DNA of 64,000 nt, taken from Billgrantia desiderata (lineage in GTDB: Bacteria; Pseudomonadota; Gammaproteobacteria; Pseudomonadales; Halomonadaceae). Of this stretch, positions 18,744 through 27,501 are shown in pieces. Location of the stretch: contig JAAQTN010000003.1 of NCBI GenBank assembly GCA_011742915.1, positions 1 through 64,000 on the forward strand, in the 5' to 3' direction. Positions within the stretch are counted from its first letter, which is position 1, and each line of letters opens with the position of its first letter. A program made the translations under genes and the position numbers. The notes below the pieces were generated by a model. The model did not search any database. It was given only the letters and a program-made list of their open reading frames with translations, and had not been told where the DNA came from.

Positions 18744-19610
18744 ATGACCAACATCCCCACCGACCTTCTGCGCACCTTCGTCACCATCAAGGATCTGGGT
18801 GGCTTCACCAGCGCGGGCGAATTTCTTGGCCGCTCACAGCCGGCAATCAGCCTGCAGATCAAGAAGCTGGAAGAAATACTGAATACGAAGATATTCCTGC
18901 GGGGGGCAAGCCTGGAACTGACCGAGGATGGCGAATACCTCTACGAAGCCGCGCGCCAGATGCTGGAGATCAACGACCAGATCATCGCCAAGGTCAGAGG
19001 GGAGAATGTCTCTGGAAAGGTCAGGCTTGGCATTCCCAACGATTTCGAGCTGGCCTTCCTGCCCAAGGCACTGAGAAATCTTTCACGTGTCTATCCCAAC
19101 ATCATCGTGGAAGTCGACTGTGAAATCAGCAAGGTGATACTCCAGCGCTATCAGAAAGGACATTACGACATTGCCTTGGCCATGGAGCACGCCAAGGAGA
19201 ACGAAGACCGGGACACCCGAGATTATCGGCTCGAGACGCTGGAGTGGGTCTACAAGGACAGACGGCTCATCAATGGCTATGACGAGCCTATTCCACTGAT
19301 CGCCTATCCGCAGGGCTGCGTCTATCGCGCCATCATGGAAGAGTCGCTTCAGAGCCAACGCCACCCTTTCCGCTTCATGTACACGAGCACCAGCTTGTTA
19401 GGGATCTTTTCTGCCGTGGAAGAGGGGCTGGGGATCACGGCGATGGCCAGGTCGGTCATTCCCGAACATTTGAAGCATGCCTCGAGTTCGAAGAGCCTTC
19501 CCGAGCTGGGCCAGGTATGCATCGGCCTTTACTACAAGGAACGCGAGCTGAACATGGCGTCGCGGCATGTACTCGATTTTCTTCGCTCTGGTATCGCTAA
19601 TATAGGATAA
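18744..19610 (+). CDS. LysR-family regulator of the symporter/creatinine region
   Basis: LysR regulator, 288 residues from MTNIPTDLLR. An in-frame ATG at 18705 would add 13 residues, but the family N-terminus and an overlapping palindrome favour the later start. The winged HTH (about 5-65) contains GFTSAGEFLGRSQPAISLQIKKLE; the effector domain follows from about 90. It is divergent from the symporter pair and convergent with the BCCT-creatininase operon. It could control either; the divergent symporter is the more usual target. Confidence 0.83.
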   Translation: MTNIPTDLLRTFVTIKDLGGFTSAGEFLGRSQPAISLQIKKLEEILNTKIFLRGASLELTEDGEYLYEAARQMLEINDQIIAKVRGENVSGKVRLGIPNDFELAFLPKALRNLSRVYPNIIVEVDCEISKVILQRYQKGHYDIALAMEHAKENEDRDTRDYRLETLEWVYKDRRLINGYDEPIPLIAYPQGCVYRAIMEESLQSQRHPFRFMYTSTSLLGIFSAVEEGLGITAMARSVIPEHLKHASSSKSLPELGQVCIGLYYKERELNMASRHVLDFLRSGIANIG

Positions 19611-19638
19611 AGTTTCGGCCGTTATGCCCTACCGAATG

Positions 19639-19691
19639 TTCGGCGGAGGCGCCGAATTGGCCCGATAGCCGAGTGACACGGCTATCGGGCC
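19639..19691. terminator. Two tandem hairpins between convergent genes
   Basis: TTCGGCG-GAGG-CGCCGAA (19639-19656) is followed at once by a perfect 13-bp stem with a 7-nt loop (19659-19691, GGCCCGATAGCCG arms). The pair lies between the LysR stop and the BCCT stop and probably ends transcription from both sides. T-runs are weak. Confidence 0.6.
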
Positions 19692-19707
19692 TCGCTTTCA
19701 CGGTAAC

Positions 19708-21447
19708 TCAGGTTGGTCGTGAACGGTAACCGATCGAGCCGGCGTCATCATTGATCCTGGCTTTGAACTCACCGTCACTTTCGACGTCGAGCTGTACGCT
19801 GGGGTCGGGATCGTTCACCGCCTTTTCCAGCTCCTTGATCGCCCTGTCCCGACTGAGCAGTCGCCTTATCGTATTGACGATCATCAACAGGATGACGATG
19901 GAAAAGGGGAAGGCGCCGATGATGGTGCCGGTCTGGACCGTATCGACAACGCCGCTGCCGCCCAGGGTCAACAGCACGGTGGCTACCGCACCGATGCTGG
20001 CCACCAGGACGACGCGGAACCAGGCCCCTGCCCGTTTCGGCGCCGAGACGAAGTCGGCCAGCGCATAGGTGCCGGCATCCAGCGAGGTTACGTAGTAGGT
20101 CGCCACCAGCACCGTCGCCACCACCAGCAGCAAACCGCCAACGACAGGGATCGATTCCAGCATGACGAACAGGCCACTGGCAACGTTCTCGTTCACCGCT
20201 GCTGAAAGCCCGCGCCCCGTCAGGTCATCGTAATAGATGGCAGCGGAGCCGAGTACGCCGATCCACACCATGACGATCAGGGAGGGAATAATGGTGACCC
20301 CGATCACGAACTCGCGCAGCGTCCGGCCGCGGGAGATGCGCGCAATGAAGCCGGCAACGAAGGGTGAGAAGGCAATGACCCAGCACCAGATGAACACCGT
20401 CCACCAGCCGTTCCAGCTCTCCTGCCATGAGGTCAAGGGCTGGGCGGTACTGGGGGCATCCGTCCAGAAGCTCATTGGAATGAAATTGGTGAAGTAGGAG
20501 CCGAACGTCTGGGTGACGTTGGAAATGATGAACAGCGTGGGGCCGAAGACGAAGGCGGCCACCACCAGCACGACGCTGAGCACCGAGTTCGTTTCGCTGA
20601 TCATACGCATCCCCCGGCTGATGCCGAAGAAGGCCGAGACTGCCGCAGCGGTACCCAGCCCGACGATGACGAACAGCCAGACCCCGGGGCTCGAGGTCAC
20701 TCCGGTAAAGGACGTGAGGCCAGAAGTGAACTGCATCGCCGCAAAGGCAAAGGAGGTGGAAAGGCCGAGGATCGTGGCCATGATGGCCAGTAGCTCCACC
20801 ACCACGCCGGCGCCGCCGCGCGCCCACTGGGGCAGGATATCGACGGTCGCTTCACGAAACGTCAGCGTCTTGCCCAGGTTGTGATGCGAATAGGCCAGGC
20901 AGACCGCCACCACACAGTACATGGCCCATGCCGTGAAGCCCCAGTGGAAATAGGCCCAGACGAGCCCACCCCCCGCTTCGTTCCCCGCCAACCCCTGGAC
21001 GACCGGACTTTCGTCACGCAGCATGATGGGCTGCGCCACCGACCAGAAGATCAGCCCGATACCTTGGCCGCAGGCGAAGAGCATCGAGTACCAGGCAAAA
21101 TTGCTGTACTCCGGCTTGGCCTTCGGGCCGCCGAGTCGCACCCGTGCGCCGATCTTGCTGAACGCCAGCCAGGCGCATACCGCCACGGCAAACAGCGAGT
21201 ACAGAATGAATAGCCAGGTAAAGCCGCCGGTGACGAAGGTGCGCAGGTCGTAGATGACGGCTGCCACGCTGTCGGGCCGGCTGAGCACCATGACGATGAG
21301 CGCCGCGATCGCCAGCGGGGGCGTGAACTGGATGAACAGCCTTCCGATGGGGGGCAGATCTCGCCCGGTGAAGCGGGGTATCGCAACGGGTTCGAGAGGA
21401 TCCTTGTTGCCACCCGGATTCCTGAGTGGGGGTTTGCTGTTTGACAC
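19708..21447 (-). CDS. BCCT-family transporter, substrate possibly creatine/creatinine
   Basis: BCCT carriers move betaine, choline, carnitine and similar compounds. This 579-residue protein has 12 hydrophobic segments and the signature region SWNGWWTVFIWCWVIAFSP (about 344-362). Compared with BetP, the aromatic residues of TM4 are kept (Trp169, Trp174, Tyr177 in FHWGFTAWAMY). In the signature helix the positions of Trp374 and Trp377 are Val357 and Phe360, and GMGIG reads GQGIG (127-131). That implies a cargo other than betaine. The start is GTG with GAGGTAGAG upstream. It is the last gene after creatinase and creatininase, so creatine or creatinine is a reasonable inference. Confidence 0.85.
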   Translation of the reverse strand: MSNSKPPLRNPGGNKDPLEPVAIPRFTGRDLPPIGRLFIQFTPPLAIAALIVMVLSRPDSVAAVIYDLRTFVTGGFTWLFILYSLFAVAVCAWLAFSKIGARVRLGGPKAKPEYSNFAWYSMLFACGQGIGLIFWSVAQPIMLRDESPVVQGLAGNEAGGGLVWAYFHWGFTAWAMYCVVAVCLAYSHHNLGKTLTFREATVDILPQWARGGAGVVVELLAIMATILGLSTSFAFAAMQFTSGLTSFTGVTSSPGVWLFVIVGLGTAAAVSAFFGISRGMRMISETNSVLSVVLVVAAFVFGPTLFIISNVTQTFGSYFTNFIPMSFWTDAPSTAQPLTSWQESWNGWWTVFIWCWVIAFSPFVAGFIARISRGRTLREFVIGVTIIPSLIVMVWIGVLGSAAIYYDDLTGRGLSAAVNENVASGLFVMLESIPVVGGLLLVVATVLVATYYVTSLDAGTYALADFVSAPKRAGAWFRVVLVASIGAVATVLLTLGGSGVVDTVQTGTIIGAFPFSIVILLMIVNTIRRLLSRDRAIKELEKAVNDPDPSVQLDVESDGEFKARINDDAGSIGYRSRPT

Positions 21448-21521
21448 GGTTCTCTACCTCACTGTTATTGTAATGGCCGGTTCATGCCGAGTGCGTCTGC
21501 CACAAGCGTCTGTGGACAAGT

Positions 21522-22280
21522 TCAGCCAAAATGGCTGGCGATCCCCGAGATGCACTCATCGAGAATGATCTCGCCTTTCTCGGCGGTCGCCGGCAGTGGG
21601 GATGAAAGCGTTCCAGAAGCTGCTACCCAGGAAGGGTCGGGGGGGAAGACGTCGTAAGGCGGAAAGGTAGCCGGCTCCACGTCCACCGCTTTCGACATGT
21701 CGACGAGTTCCGGATGTATCTTCAACATGATCGAGGTTTCAAGCACCCCGCCATGCTCGACGGCCCAGCCTGAAAAGCCATCTGGAAAAACCTTCTCGAT
21801 CGTTTCTTCGCTGATGAAGTCCCAATAGGAGAGCAGATAGACCTTGACGTTCACGCCCTCGTTCTTGCACTTCTTCACCAGCTTGTCGGCCGCTTCGCAA
21901 AGATACATGGAGTTCTCGAAGTGACCGTTTATCAGAATGAACTCACGGTTTCCGTGATTCACGTAGGCTTGCAGAACATCGAACACATAGCTCTCGAGTG
22001 AGCTACCGGAGACACAGGTAGTGCCCGGGAAGAAGTTCCCGCCCCCTGACTTGACCTGCGACTTGTAGCCATAGCTGATAGCGGGTGCCACCAGCATATT
22101 GTCGCACCTCTCTGCCACCTTGACGGCAATATGACTGGGTATCAGCACATCGGGATTGAGCGACATGTGGGGACCATGCTGCTCGATGGCACCTACCGGA
22201 AGAATTATCTTGCATCGGCCCTTCTCGGTCAGCTCCCGGTAGGACACCCAGTCCAGGTTCTCGATCTTTACGCTCTTCAT
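21522..22280 (-). CDS. crnA: Creatininase (creatinine amidohydrolase)
   Basis: Interconverts creatinine and creatine. The 252-residue product matches the Pseudomonas putida enzyme closely: VGAIEQHGPHMSLNPDVL carries the metal ligands Glu33, His35 and Asp44, INGHFENS the His and Glu near 120-122, and SYWDF and GWAVEHGG the substrate-side Trp and His residues. SGGGNFFPGTT and ATFPPYDVFPPDP are also family hallmarks. The start MKSVKIENLDW at 22280 is chosen by homology; in-frame codons further upstream lie in the gap to creatinase. GC is low (43% in the sample 21901-21960), unlike creatinase next to it. Confidence 0.93.
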   Translation of the reverse strand: MKSVKIENLDWVSYRELTEKGRCKIILPVGAIEQHGPHMSLNPDVLIPSHIAVKVAERCDNMLVAPAISYGYKSQVKSGGGNFFPGTTCVSGSSLESYVFDVLQAYVNHGNREFILINGHFENSMYLCEAADKLVKKCKNEGVNVKVYLLSYWDFISEETIEKVFPDGFSGWAVEHGGVLETSIMLKIHPELVDMSKAVDVEPATFPPYDVFPPDPSWVAASGTLSSPLPATAEKGEIILDECISGIASHFG

Positions 22281-22345
22281 CTCAATCCCCCAGAAACCTG
22301 TTTCCTTTGTCGGAAAAAGGGGAGCCTGGCTCCCCTTTGCTTTCT

Positions 22346-23554
22346 TCACTTGACGATGTTGTGCTCCGGCCCATACGGGAAGCCGGTGATGTTCTCGGCC
22401 CCGTGCTCGTTGACGACGAGAATATCGTGCTCGCGATAGCCACCGGCGCCCGGACGACCTTCCGGCACCATGATCATCGGCTCCATGGAAACCACCATGT
22501 TGGGCTCGAGCACGGTCTCGATGTCCTCACGCAGCTCGAGCCCCGCCTCACGGCCGTAGTAGTGGCTCAGGGTGCCGAAGGAGTGGCCGTAGCCGAAGGT
22601 GCGATACTGCAGCAGATCGTGCTTGGCAAAGATCTCGTTGAGCTCGTGGGCGATGTCGCAGCAGCGCACGCCGGGCTTGATCAGCTCCTGGCCACGACGA
22701 TGCACCTCACAGTTGACCTCCCACAGACGCAGGTGCTCGTCCGAGGCGTGCTCGCAGAACAGGGTGCGCTCCAGTGCCGTGTAGTAGCCCGAGATCATCG
22801 GGAAAGTGTTCAGGCTGAGGATGTCTCCGGGCTGCACGCGGCGGCTGGTCACCGGATTGTGGGCGCCATCGGTGTTGATCCCCGACTGGAACCAGACCCA
22901 GGTGTCCATCAGTTCACTGTTGGGATAAGTCTTGGCGATCTCGCGCACCATGGCGGCTTGGCCGGCCAGCGCAACCTCGTATTCCGGCACACCGGCCTTG
23001 ATGGCATCGCGCACGGCCACGCCGCCCACGTCGGCGATGCGCGCGCCCTGGCGGATCAGCGCGATCTCTTCGGCCGACTTGATCATGCGCATCTGCATGG
23101 TCGGCACGCCGATATCGGTGAGTTCCACCTCGCCGAGTGCGGAGAGCAGCTTCTGCTGGTTCTGCAGCGTGAGGTGGTCGAACTCGACGCCGACGCGCTG
23201 CTTGCCTTCACAGAGCTGCTTTATCGCCTTGAAGAAGTTGTCCTTCTGCCAATCGGTGTAGACGACGTTGTCGCCCAGGCGATTGCGCCGATAGGGCTGG
23301 CCCCCATCGATATTGGCAGTGATAGTGGTAAAGCGATCCTGGGTGACGACCAGGCCATAATCGCGCCCGAACTTGCAGTAAACGAAATCACTGAAATAAT
23401 TGATATTGTGATACGAGGTCAGCACGACGGCGTCGACGCCATTGGCTGCCATGTAGTCCCGAAGACGCCTCAGACGCCCCTGCATTTCGGCATCGGAAAA
23501 TGTCGGCACGACCTTGTCGCCATTGGGGATCTCGATCAGCGATGGAAGTTGCAT
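22346..23554 (-). CDS. creA: Creatinase (creatine amidinohydrolase)
   Basis: Hydrolyses creatine to sarcosine and urea; cytosolic homodimer with a pita-bread (aminopeptidase P-like) fold that needs no metal. At 402 residues it has the same length as the P. putida enzyme. Long stretches are nearly identical, including GINTDGAHNPVT with the catalytic His near 232, FGYGHSFGTLSHYYGREAG, and VVSMEPMIMVPEG with the substrate-binding Glu. Its product sarcosine feeds the soxBDAG genes 16 kb away. GC (62% in one 60-base sample) is nearer the chromosome than its partner creatininase. Confidence 0.95.
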   Translation of the reverse strand: MQLPSLIEIPNGDKVVPTFSDAEMQGRLRRLRDYMAANGVDAVVLTSYHNINYFSDFVYCKFGRDYGLVVTQDRFTTITANIDGGQPYRRNRLGDNVVYTDWQKDNFFKAIKQLCEGKQRVGVEFDHLTLQNQQKLLSALGEVELTDIGVPTMQMRMIKSAEEIALIRQGARIADVGGVAVRDAIKAGVPEYEVALAGQAAMVREIAKTYPNSELMDTWVWFQSGINTDGAHNPVTSRRVQPGDILSLNTFPMISGYYTALERTLFCEHASDEHLRLWEVNCEVHRRGQELIKPGVRCCDIAHELNEIFAKHDLLQYRTFGYGHSFGTLSHYYGREAGLELREDIETVLEPNMVVSMEPMIMVPEGRPGAGGYREHDILVVNEHGAENITGFPYGPEHNIVK

Positions 23555-23575
23555 CTTGTTGTCTCCTTCGTCTTT

Positions 23576-23887
23576 TCACGCGACATATGTCGCAGGTTGG
23601 GAACCGACCTTTACTGTCACGCCAGGCTCATCGGTAACGTCAAGTTCGCTGAACTGCATGATCGAAAGGCGGTATCTGGTTTCCAGGATCTTCACCAGAC
23701 ACATGATGTGATTGAACTCATCGTCTTCGGCCAGGAAGTCGATGCCGAACATGTTGATACCGAGGCAGGCCACTTCGTAGGTTTTATTCACGCGCAGAAA
23801 CGCGCTGGCGTTGCGCCTCAATTCACCGGCGTCCTGTAACACCATCGAGTCGGAAGCCACTCTCAGTACCAGTCGCCAATGTTTCAT
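23576..23887 (-). CDS. Unknown 103-residue protein at head of the creatinase operon
   Basis: I do not recognise this family. The start MKHWRLVLRVASDS at 23887 has GGAG 9 bases upstream; the frame remains open upstream but has no ribosome site there. The product is small, soluble and mixed alpha/beta by appearance, with three Cys/Met-rich patches (YEVACLGINMFG, FNHIMCLVKILE) and no signal peptide or TM segment. It ends 21 bases before creatinase, so it is almost certainly co-transcribed with it. GC is low (47% in 23701-23760). A ligand-binding or accessory role in creatine catabolism is possible but unsupported. Confidence 0.75.
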   Translation of the reverse strand: MKHWRLVLRVASDSMVLQDAGELRRNASAFLRVNKTYEVACLGINMFGIDFLAEDDEFNHIMCLVKILETRYRLSIMQFSELDVTDEPGVTVKVGSQPATYVA

Positions 23888-24112
23888 TTCCGCGTTCTCC
23901 AGCCGTCTGAAATGACTATGGCCAGCGCGGCTCGGCAACACCAATGACTAGTGCAAATAGGGCCATTGACGACAGCAATGCCGACAGCGAGGCCGCGGCA
24001 TGCCGCAGCGCGGAGCGAGTGAAAACAGGGCGTGGGAAGGCAAACAGACCGCAGCGGCAGCCTGGCGGCTGCCGGGTCAACGGCGAACGACGGGATAGTA
24101 CGAGGTTGGGGA

Positions 24113-25099
24113 TCAGCCCCCGGTCATGTTCATGAAGCGCACCACCTGCACGTCGCCATCAGTGGTGAAGTGGTGACGCTCGGGCTTCTTCTGCATGGCG
24201 GCGACGATGGCAGCCTTGAGCCGCTCGAGATCGCCGGGGTAGCGGCGCATCACGGCACGCAGGTCGACCGAGTGTTCGTTGCCCAGGCACAGCAGCAGGC
24301 GACCCTCGGCGGTAACGCGTACGCGGTTGCAGGCGGCGCAGAAGTTGTGGCTGTGGGGCGAGATGAAGCCGATACGCGAGTCGCTGTCGGCCATGCGGTA
24401 GTAGCGCGAAGGGCCCAGGGTGGTTTCGGTGGTGGGCAGCAGCGTGTGGCGCGTCTCGATGGCGGCGCGCACGTCGTCGCTGGAGCAGAAGGTCTCGCCG
24501 CGGTCGTGGCTCATGTTCTGGCCCAGCGGCATCTCTTCGATAAAGCTGATGTCGACGTCTTCGGCGCGAGCGAATTCCACTAGGTCGAGCACTTCGTCGT
24601 CGTTGCGCCCCTTGAGGATCACCGCGTTGAGCTTGATGCGCTGGAAGCCGGCTTCCCGGGCGGCGCGGATGCCGTCGATCACCCTGGCGAGATCGCCGGT
24701 GCGGGTCAGGGCGCGAAAGCGCTCGGGATCGAGCGAGTCGAGGCTGACGTTGAGCCGCTTGAGCCCGCCCCGGTACAGGGCGCGGGCGTGCTTGACCAGC
24801 CCGGCGCCATTGGTGGTCATGCCGAAGTCGCGCAGGCCCGGCAGTGCGCCGAGTTCGGCCACCAGCTCCTCGATGCCACGACGCACCAGCGGCTCGCCGC
24901 CGGTGAGGCGGATCTTCTCCACCCCCAGTTCGACGAAGGCTCGCGACAGCGCAGCGATCTCCTCCAGGGTCAACAGTCTGGCACGGGGCAGGAAGGTCAT
25001 CTCCTCGGCCATGCAGTAGACGCAGCGGAAGTCGCAGCGGTCGGTGACGGAAAGGCGAACGTAGCGCACGCTGCGGCCGAAGCCGTCGATCAGGCTCAT
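24113..25099 (-). CDS. moaA: GTP 3',8-cyclase MoaA
   Basis: Radical SAM enzyme for the first step of molybdopterin synthesis (GTP to 3',8-cyclo-GTP). The N-terminal cluster CDFRCVYC (about 22-29) and the C-terminal cluster [18 protein letters not shown] are intact, as is [11 protein letters not shown]. 328 residues, normal. The stop of the DGC protein and its start overlap by 4 bases. The nearby nar operon needs molybdenum cofactor, so this is probably the nitrate-respiration copy. One departure: the C-terminus reads [10 protein letters not shown] instead of the common SMIGG. Confidence 0.95.
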   Translation of the reverse strand: MSLIDGFGRSVRYVRLSVTDRCDFRCVYCMAEEMTFLPRARLLTLEEIAALSRAFVELGVEKIRLTGGEPLVRRGIEELVAELGALPGLRDFGMTTNGAGLVKHARALYRGGLKRLNVSLDSLDPERFRALTRTGDLARVIDGIRAAREAGFQRIKLNAVILKGRNDDEVLDLVEFARAEDVDISFIEEMPLGQNMSHDRGETFCSSDDVRAAIETRHTLLPTTETTLGPSRYYRMADSDSRIGFISPHSHNFCAACNRVRVTAEGRLLLCLGNEHSVDLRAVMRRYPGDLERLKAAIVAAMQKKPERHHFTTDGDVQVVRFMNMTGG

Positions 25100-25515
25100 G
25101 GGTTTTCCTCGGCGCTTGCCTCGACATGGGCCGGGGCGTCCATCGGTAGGCGGGCGATCAGTTCGCCGACCTGTTCGGCCACCTCGCAGACGGTCTCGTC
25201 GTCATAGCTCTGGCCGCGACGCTTGCGAAAGCCCTGCTCGTAGAGCTTGACGTGCTGCGTGGCGGTCACCCCGGCCCGGGCCAGGCAGTGGGTCACGCAG
25301 TGCATCTGGCAGCCGTCGATGGCGACGATCGGCCGCCCCGAACGGGCGATGCGTACCAGGCCGGGAACACCACCGCCGACGCCAGAGATGCACGACATCT
25401 CGGCCACGCCGGTGTGGTCGAGCCGCACGGCCACGTCGTTGGCCAGCTGCGCCACGTCGGAGCAGCCGGAACAGGAGTAGACCAGGGTGCGAGGTTTGTT
25501 CGCGGTTCGGGACAT
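25096..25515 (-). CDS. DGC-domain putative zinc-binding protein
   Basis: A 139-residue protein with the DGC-type signature: [14 protein letters not shown] at the N-terminus, [13 protein letters not shown], then IAIDGCQ-like [20 protein letters not shown]. The conserved cysteines suggest metal binding. Members often occur beside anaerobic or metal-related genes, but no reaction is known to me. The start at 25515 has GGGGAGG upstream. It is coupled to moaA by an ATGA overlap and follows the Crp/Fnr gene, so it is probably in the denitrification/Moco transcript. Confidence 0.75.
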   Translation of the reverse strand: MSRTANKPRTLVYSCSGCSDVAQLANDVAVRLDHTGVAEMSCISGVGGGVPGLVRIARSGRPIVAIDGCQMHCVTHCLARAGVTATQHVKLYEQGFRKRRGQSYDDETVCEVAEQVGELIARLPMDAPAHVEASAEENP

Positions 25516-25559
25516 GCAGCCTCCCCTCTTTGCAACGCGCGACCCCCGCGCCGACGACC

Positions 25560-26300
25560 TCAGTCGTCGGCCAGCATGGCGTCGCGCAGTTTCTGCTCGT
25601 CGAGCACCGTCAGACGCTGGCGGTCGATGCCGATCACGCCGCCGTCGCGCAGTTTGGCCAACAGCCGCGACAGAGTTTCCGGCGTCATCGCCAGCTGGGC
25701 GGCGAGCCAGCGCTTGGGAATCGACAGGCGCACCACTCGCGGCGTGCGACTGCGCCCCACCGGCAGCTGGCGCAGGATGTAGCTGACCAGCCGCGACATG
25801 GCGTCGGCCTGGGTCAGCAGCGCCAGGTCCTCGAGGCGTTCGGTGAGCTCCAGCGCCAGCCGGCTCATGAACTCGGCGCGGCAGGCCGGCTGCCGGTCCA
25901 TGATTTCGCGACAGTGCTGGGCGGGAATGGCCAGTACGTGGGTGCGGCGCAGCGCCTCGGCGGAGTAGAGGTAGACCCCCGCGCTGGAGACCATGCTCAG
26001 CTCGCCCAGGGTGCCGCCGCGCTCGACGCAGCGAATGGTGGCCAGGCGGCCATCGCCGGCGCTGCGCGCCAGACGCACCGCACCGTTGATGACGATGTAG
26101 AGCCAATGTGCCGGCGCATCCTGGCGGAACAGCCACTCGCGGGTCTTCAGCGACTGCAGCTCGGAATCCTGCAGCAGTGCCGTCACCTCTTCCTCGTCGA
26201 GTTCGCTCAACCAAGGCACGCCGTTGACCAGCTCGCGCAGCTGCTTGGGCTTGAACAGCAGATCAGCCGAACTGTCCGGCGGGTAAATAGGGGTATTCAC
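25560..26300 (-). CDS. Crp/Fnr-family regulator, DNR-like
   Basis: A 246-residue regulator with a cNMP-type sensor domain (about 40-155) and a C-terminal HTH (about 185-235). The recognition helix reads TPETLSRLLAKL, which carries the E..SR triad that FNR and DNR use to read TTGA half-sites. The N-terminal cysteine cluster of oxygen-sensing FNR is absent, so it resembles DNR/NNR-type NO sensors. GTG start with AGGAAGG upstream; it overlaps moeA by 38 bases. It is the natural candidate for the FNR/DNR boxes found before the nor, nir, nnrS and ubiU genes here. Confidence 0.8.
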   Translation of the reverse strand: MNTPIYPPDSSADLLFKPKQLRELVNGVPWLSELDEEEVTALLQDSELQSLKTREWLFRQDAPAHWLYIVINGAVRLARSAGDGRLATIRCVERGGTLGELSMVSSAGVYLYSAEALRRTHVLAIPAQHCREIMDRQPACRAEFMSRLALELTERLEDLALLTQADAMSRLVSYILRQLPVGRSRTPRVVRLSIPKRWLAAQLAMTPETLSRLLAKLRDGGVIGIDRQRLTVLDEQKLRDAMLADD

Positions 26301-27501
26301 GACCTTCCTCCACGTCGGTATCGGCGGCCATCATCAGATAACCGTGCGCCTGGCTGGCGGCATGCAGCATATGCGAGCCCTGCCCGCCGGCCAGCAAGGC
26401 TACCGGATGGCCGCCTTGCCAGTCGAGCGTCACACGCAGCAGCTCACGCCGCCCGGGACTGCCCCGCCGCGAGAAGCCGGCGCGGACGCGATATTGTTGT
26501 AGCGGCCCGACGGTGCGGCCCTGGCAGCCTTGAACGAAAGGTCTCGCCAGCAGGTGCCAGCCCACCAGGGAGGCCACCGGGTTGCCCGGCAGACCCAGCA
26601 GCGGCACGCCCTCGGGCGAACCGTCGTCCAGGTAGCCGAAGGCGAACGGCTTGCCCGGCTTCATCGCCACGCCATGGAACCAGAGCCCGCCGAGCTCGTC
26701 GAGCACGGGCCTGACGTGGTCTTCCTCGCCCACCGACACACCGCCGGTGCACACCACCAGGTCGGCGCCGTCGCGGGCGGTAGCGAACGCCTCACGCAGG
26801 GCGTCGGGATCGTCGGCGATGATGCCGAGATCCAGCACCTCGCAGTCGGCCTGCTCCAGCAGCGCCTGCAGCATCACACGGTTGCTGTTGTAGACCAGCC
26901 CGGGGGCGAACGTCGCACCCGGCTCGATCAGCTCGTCGCCGGTGGAGATCAGCGCCACCTTGAGGCGCGGCAGCACCGGCACCTCGGCGATGCCCTGGCT
27001 GGCCAGCAGCGCCAGCGCTGCACTGTCCAACGTCCAGCCCGCCGTCAGCAGCGTGTCGCCTTCTCGGTACTCTTCGCCGCGCCGCCGAATGTTGGCGCCC
27101 GGCTTCGCTTCGCCTGCGACATGCATGCATCCCGCCTCATCCAGGCGTACCCGCTCCTGAGGCACCACGCAGTCTGCGCCCTCGGGCACCGGCGCGCCGG
27201 TGAAGATTCGCGCACAGCCGCCTTCGGGCAGCGAGGTCACGCCGGCACCCGCCGGCACCCGCAGGACGACCGGCAGGCCGGCATCGCTGAGCTCCGCCAG
27301 ACGCAGGGCATAGCCGTCCATCGCGCTGTTGTCGACGCCGGGCATGTCCAGCCGTGCCGTCACGTCGCGGGCCAGCACGCGACCGACGGCCCGCTCCAGC
27401 GCCACGAGCTCCTCGCCTCGCACAGGCTCGGCCGCGGCAATCATTCGCGCCCGGGCCACGTCCAGGTCGAGCAATCCTTTGGCAAGCGTGGCACAGCTCA
27501 T
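26263..27501 (-). CDS. moeA: Molybdopterin molybdenumtransferase MoeA
   Basis: Inserts molybdate into molybdopterin to complete Moco. 412 residues, normal length. Features: the N-terminal AVGRVLARDV, DNSAMDGYAL, the MoaB-like fold with TGGVSVGEEDHVRPVL, and LPGNPVASLVGW. Its start overlaps the moaB stop by ATGA, and its 3' end overlaps the regulator gene by 38 bases, so the block moaB-moeA-dnr-DGC-moaA is tightly packed. Confidence 0.94.
   Translation of the reverse strand: MSCATLAKGLLDLDVARARMIAAAEPVRGEELVALERAVGRVLARDVTARLDMPGVDNSAMDGYALRLAELSDAGLPVVLRVPAGAGVTSLPEGGCARIFTGAPVPEGADCVVPQERVRLDEAGCMHVAGEAKPGANIRRRGEEYREGDTLLTAGWTLDSAALALLASQGIAEVPVLPRLKVALISTGDELIEPGATFAPGLVYNSNRVMLQALLEQADCEVLDLGIIADDPDALREAFATARDGADLVVCTGGVSVGEEDHVRPVLDELGGLWFHGVAMKPGKPFAFGYLDDGSPEGVPLLGLPGNPVASLVGWHLLARPFVQGCQGRTVGPLQQYRVRAGFSRRGSPGRRELLRVTLDWQGGHPVALLAGGQGSHMLHAASQAHGYLMMAADTDVEEGREYPYLPAGQFG

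Noticed and set aside
25096..26214. Long 372-codon frame ending in the DGC protein
   Set aside because: The upstream part is a shadow of the Crp/Fnr gene. A clear GGGGAGG ribosome site supports the short start at 25515.
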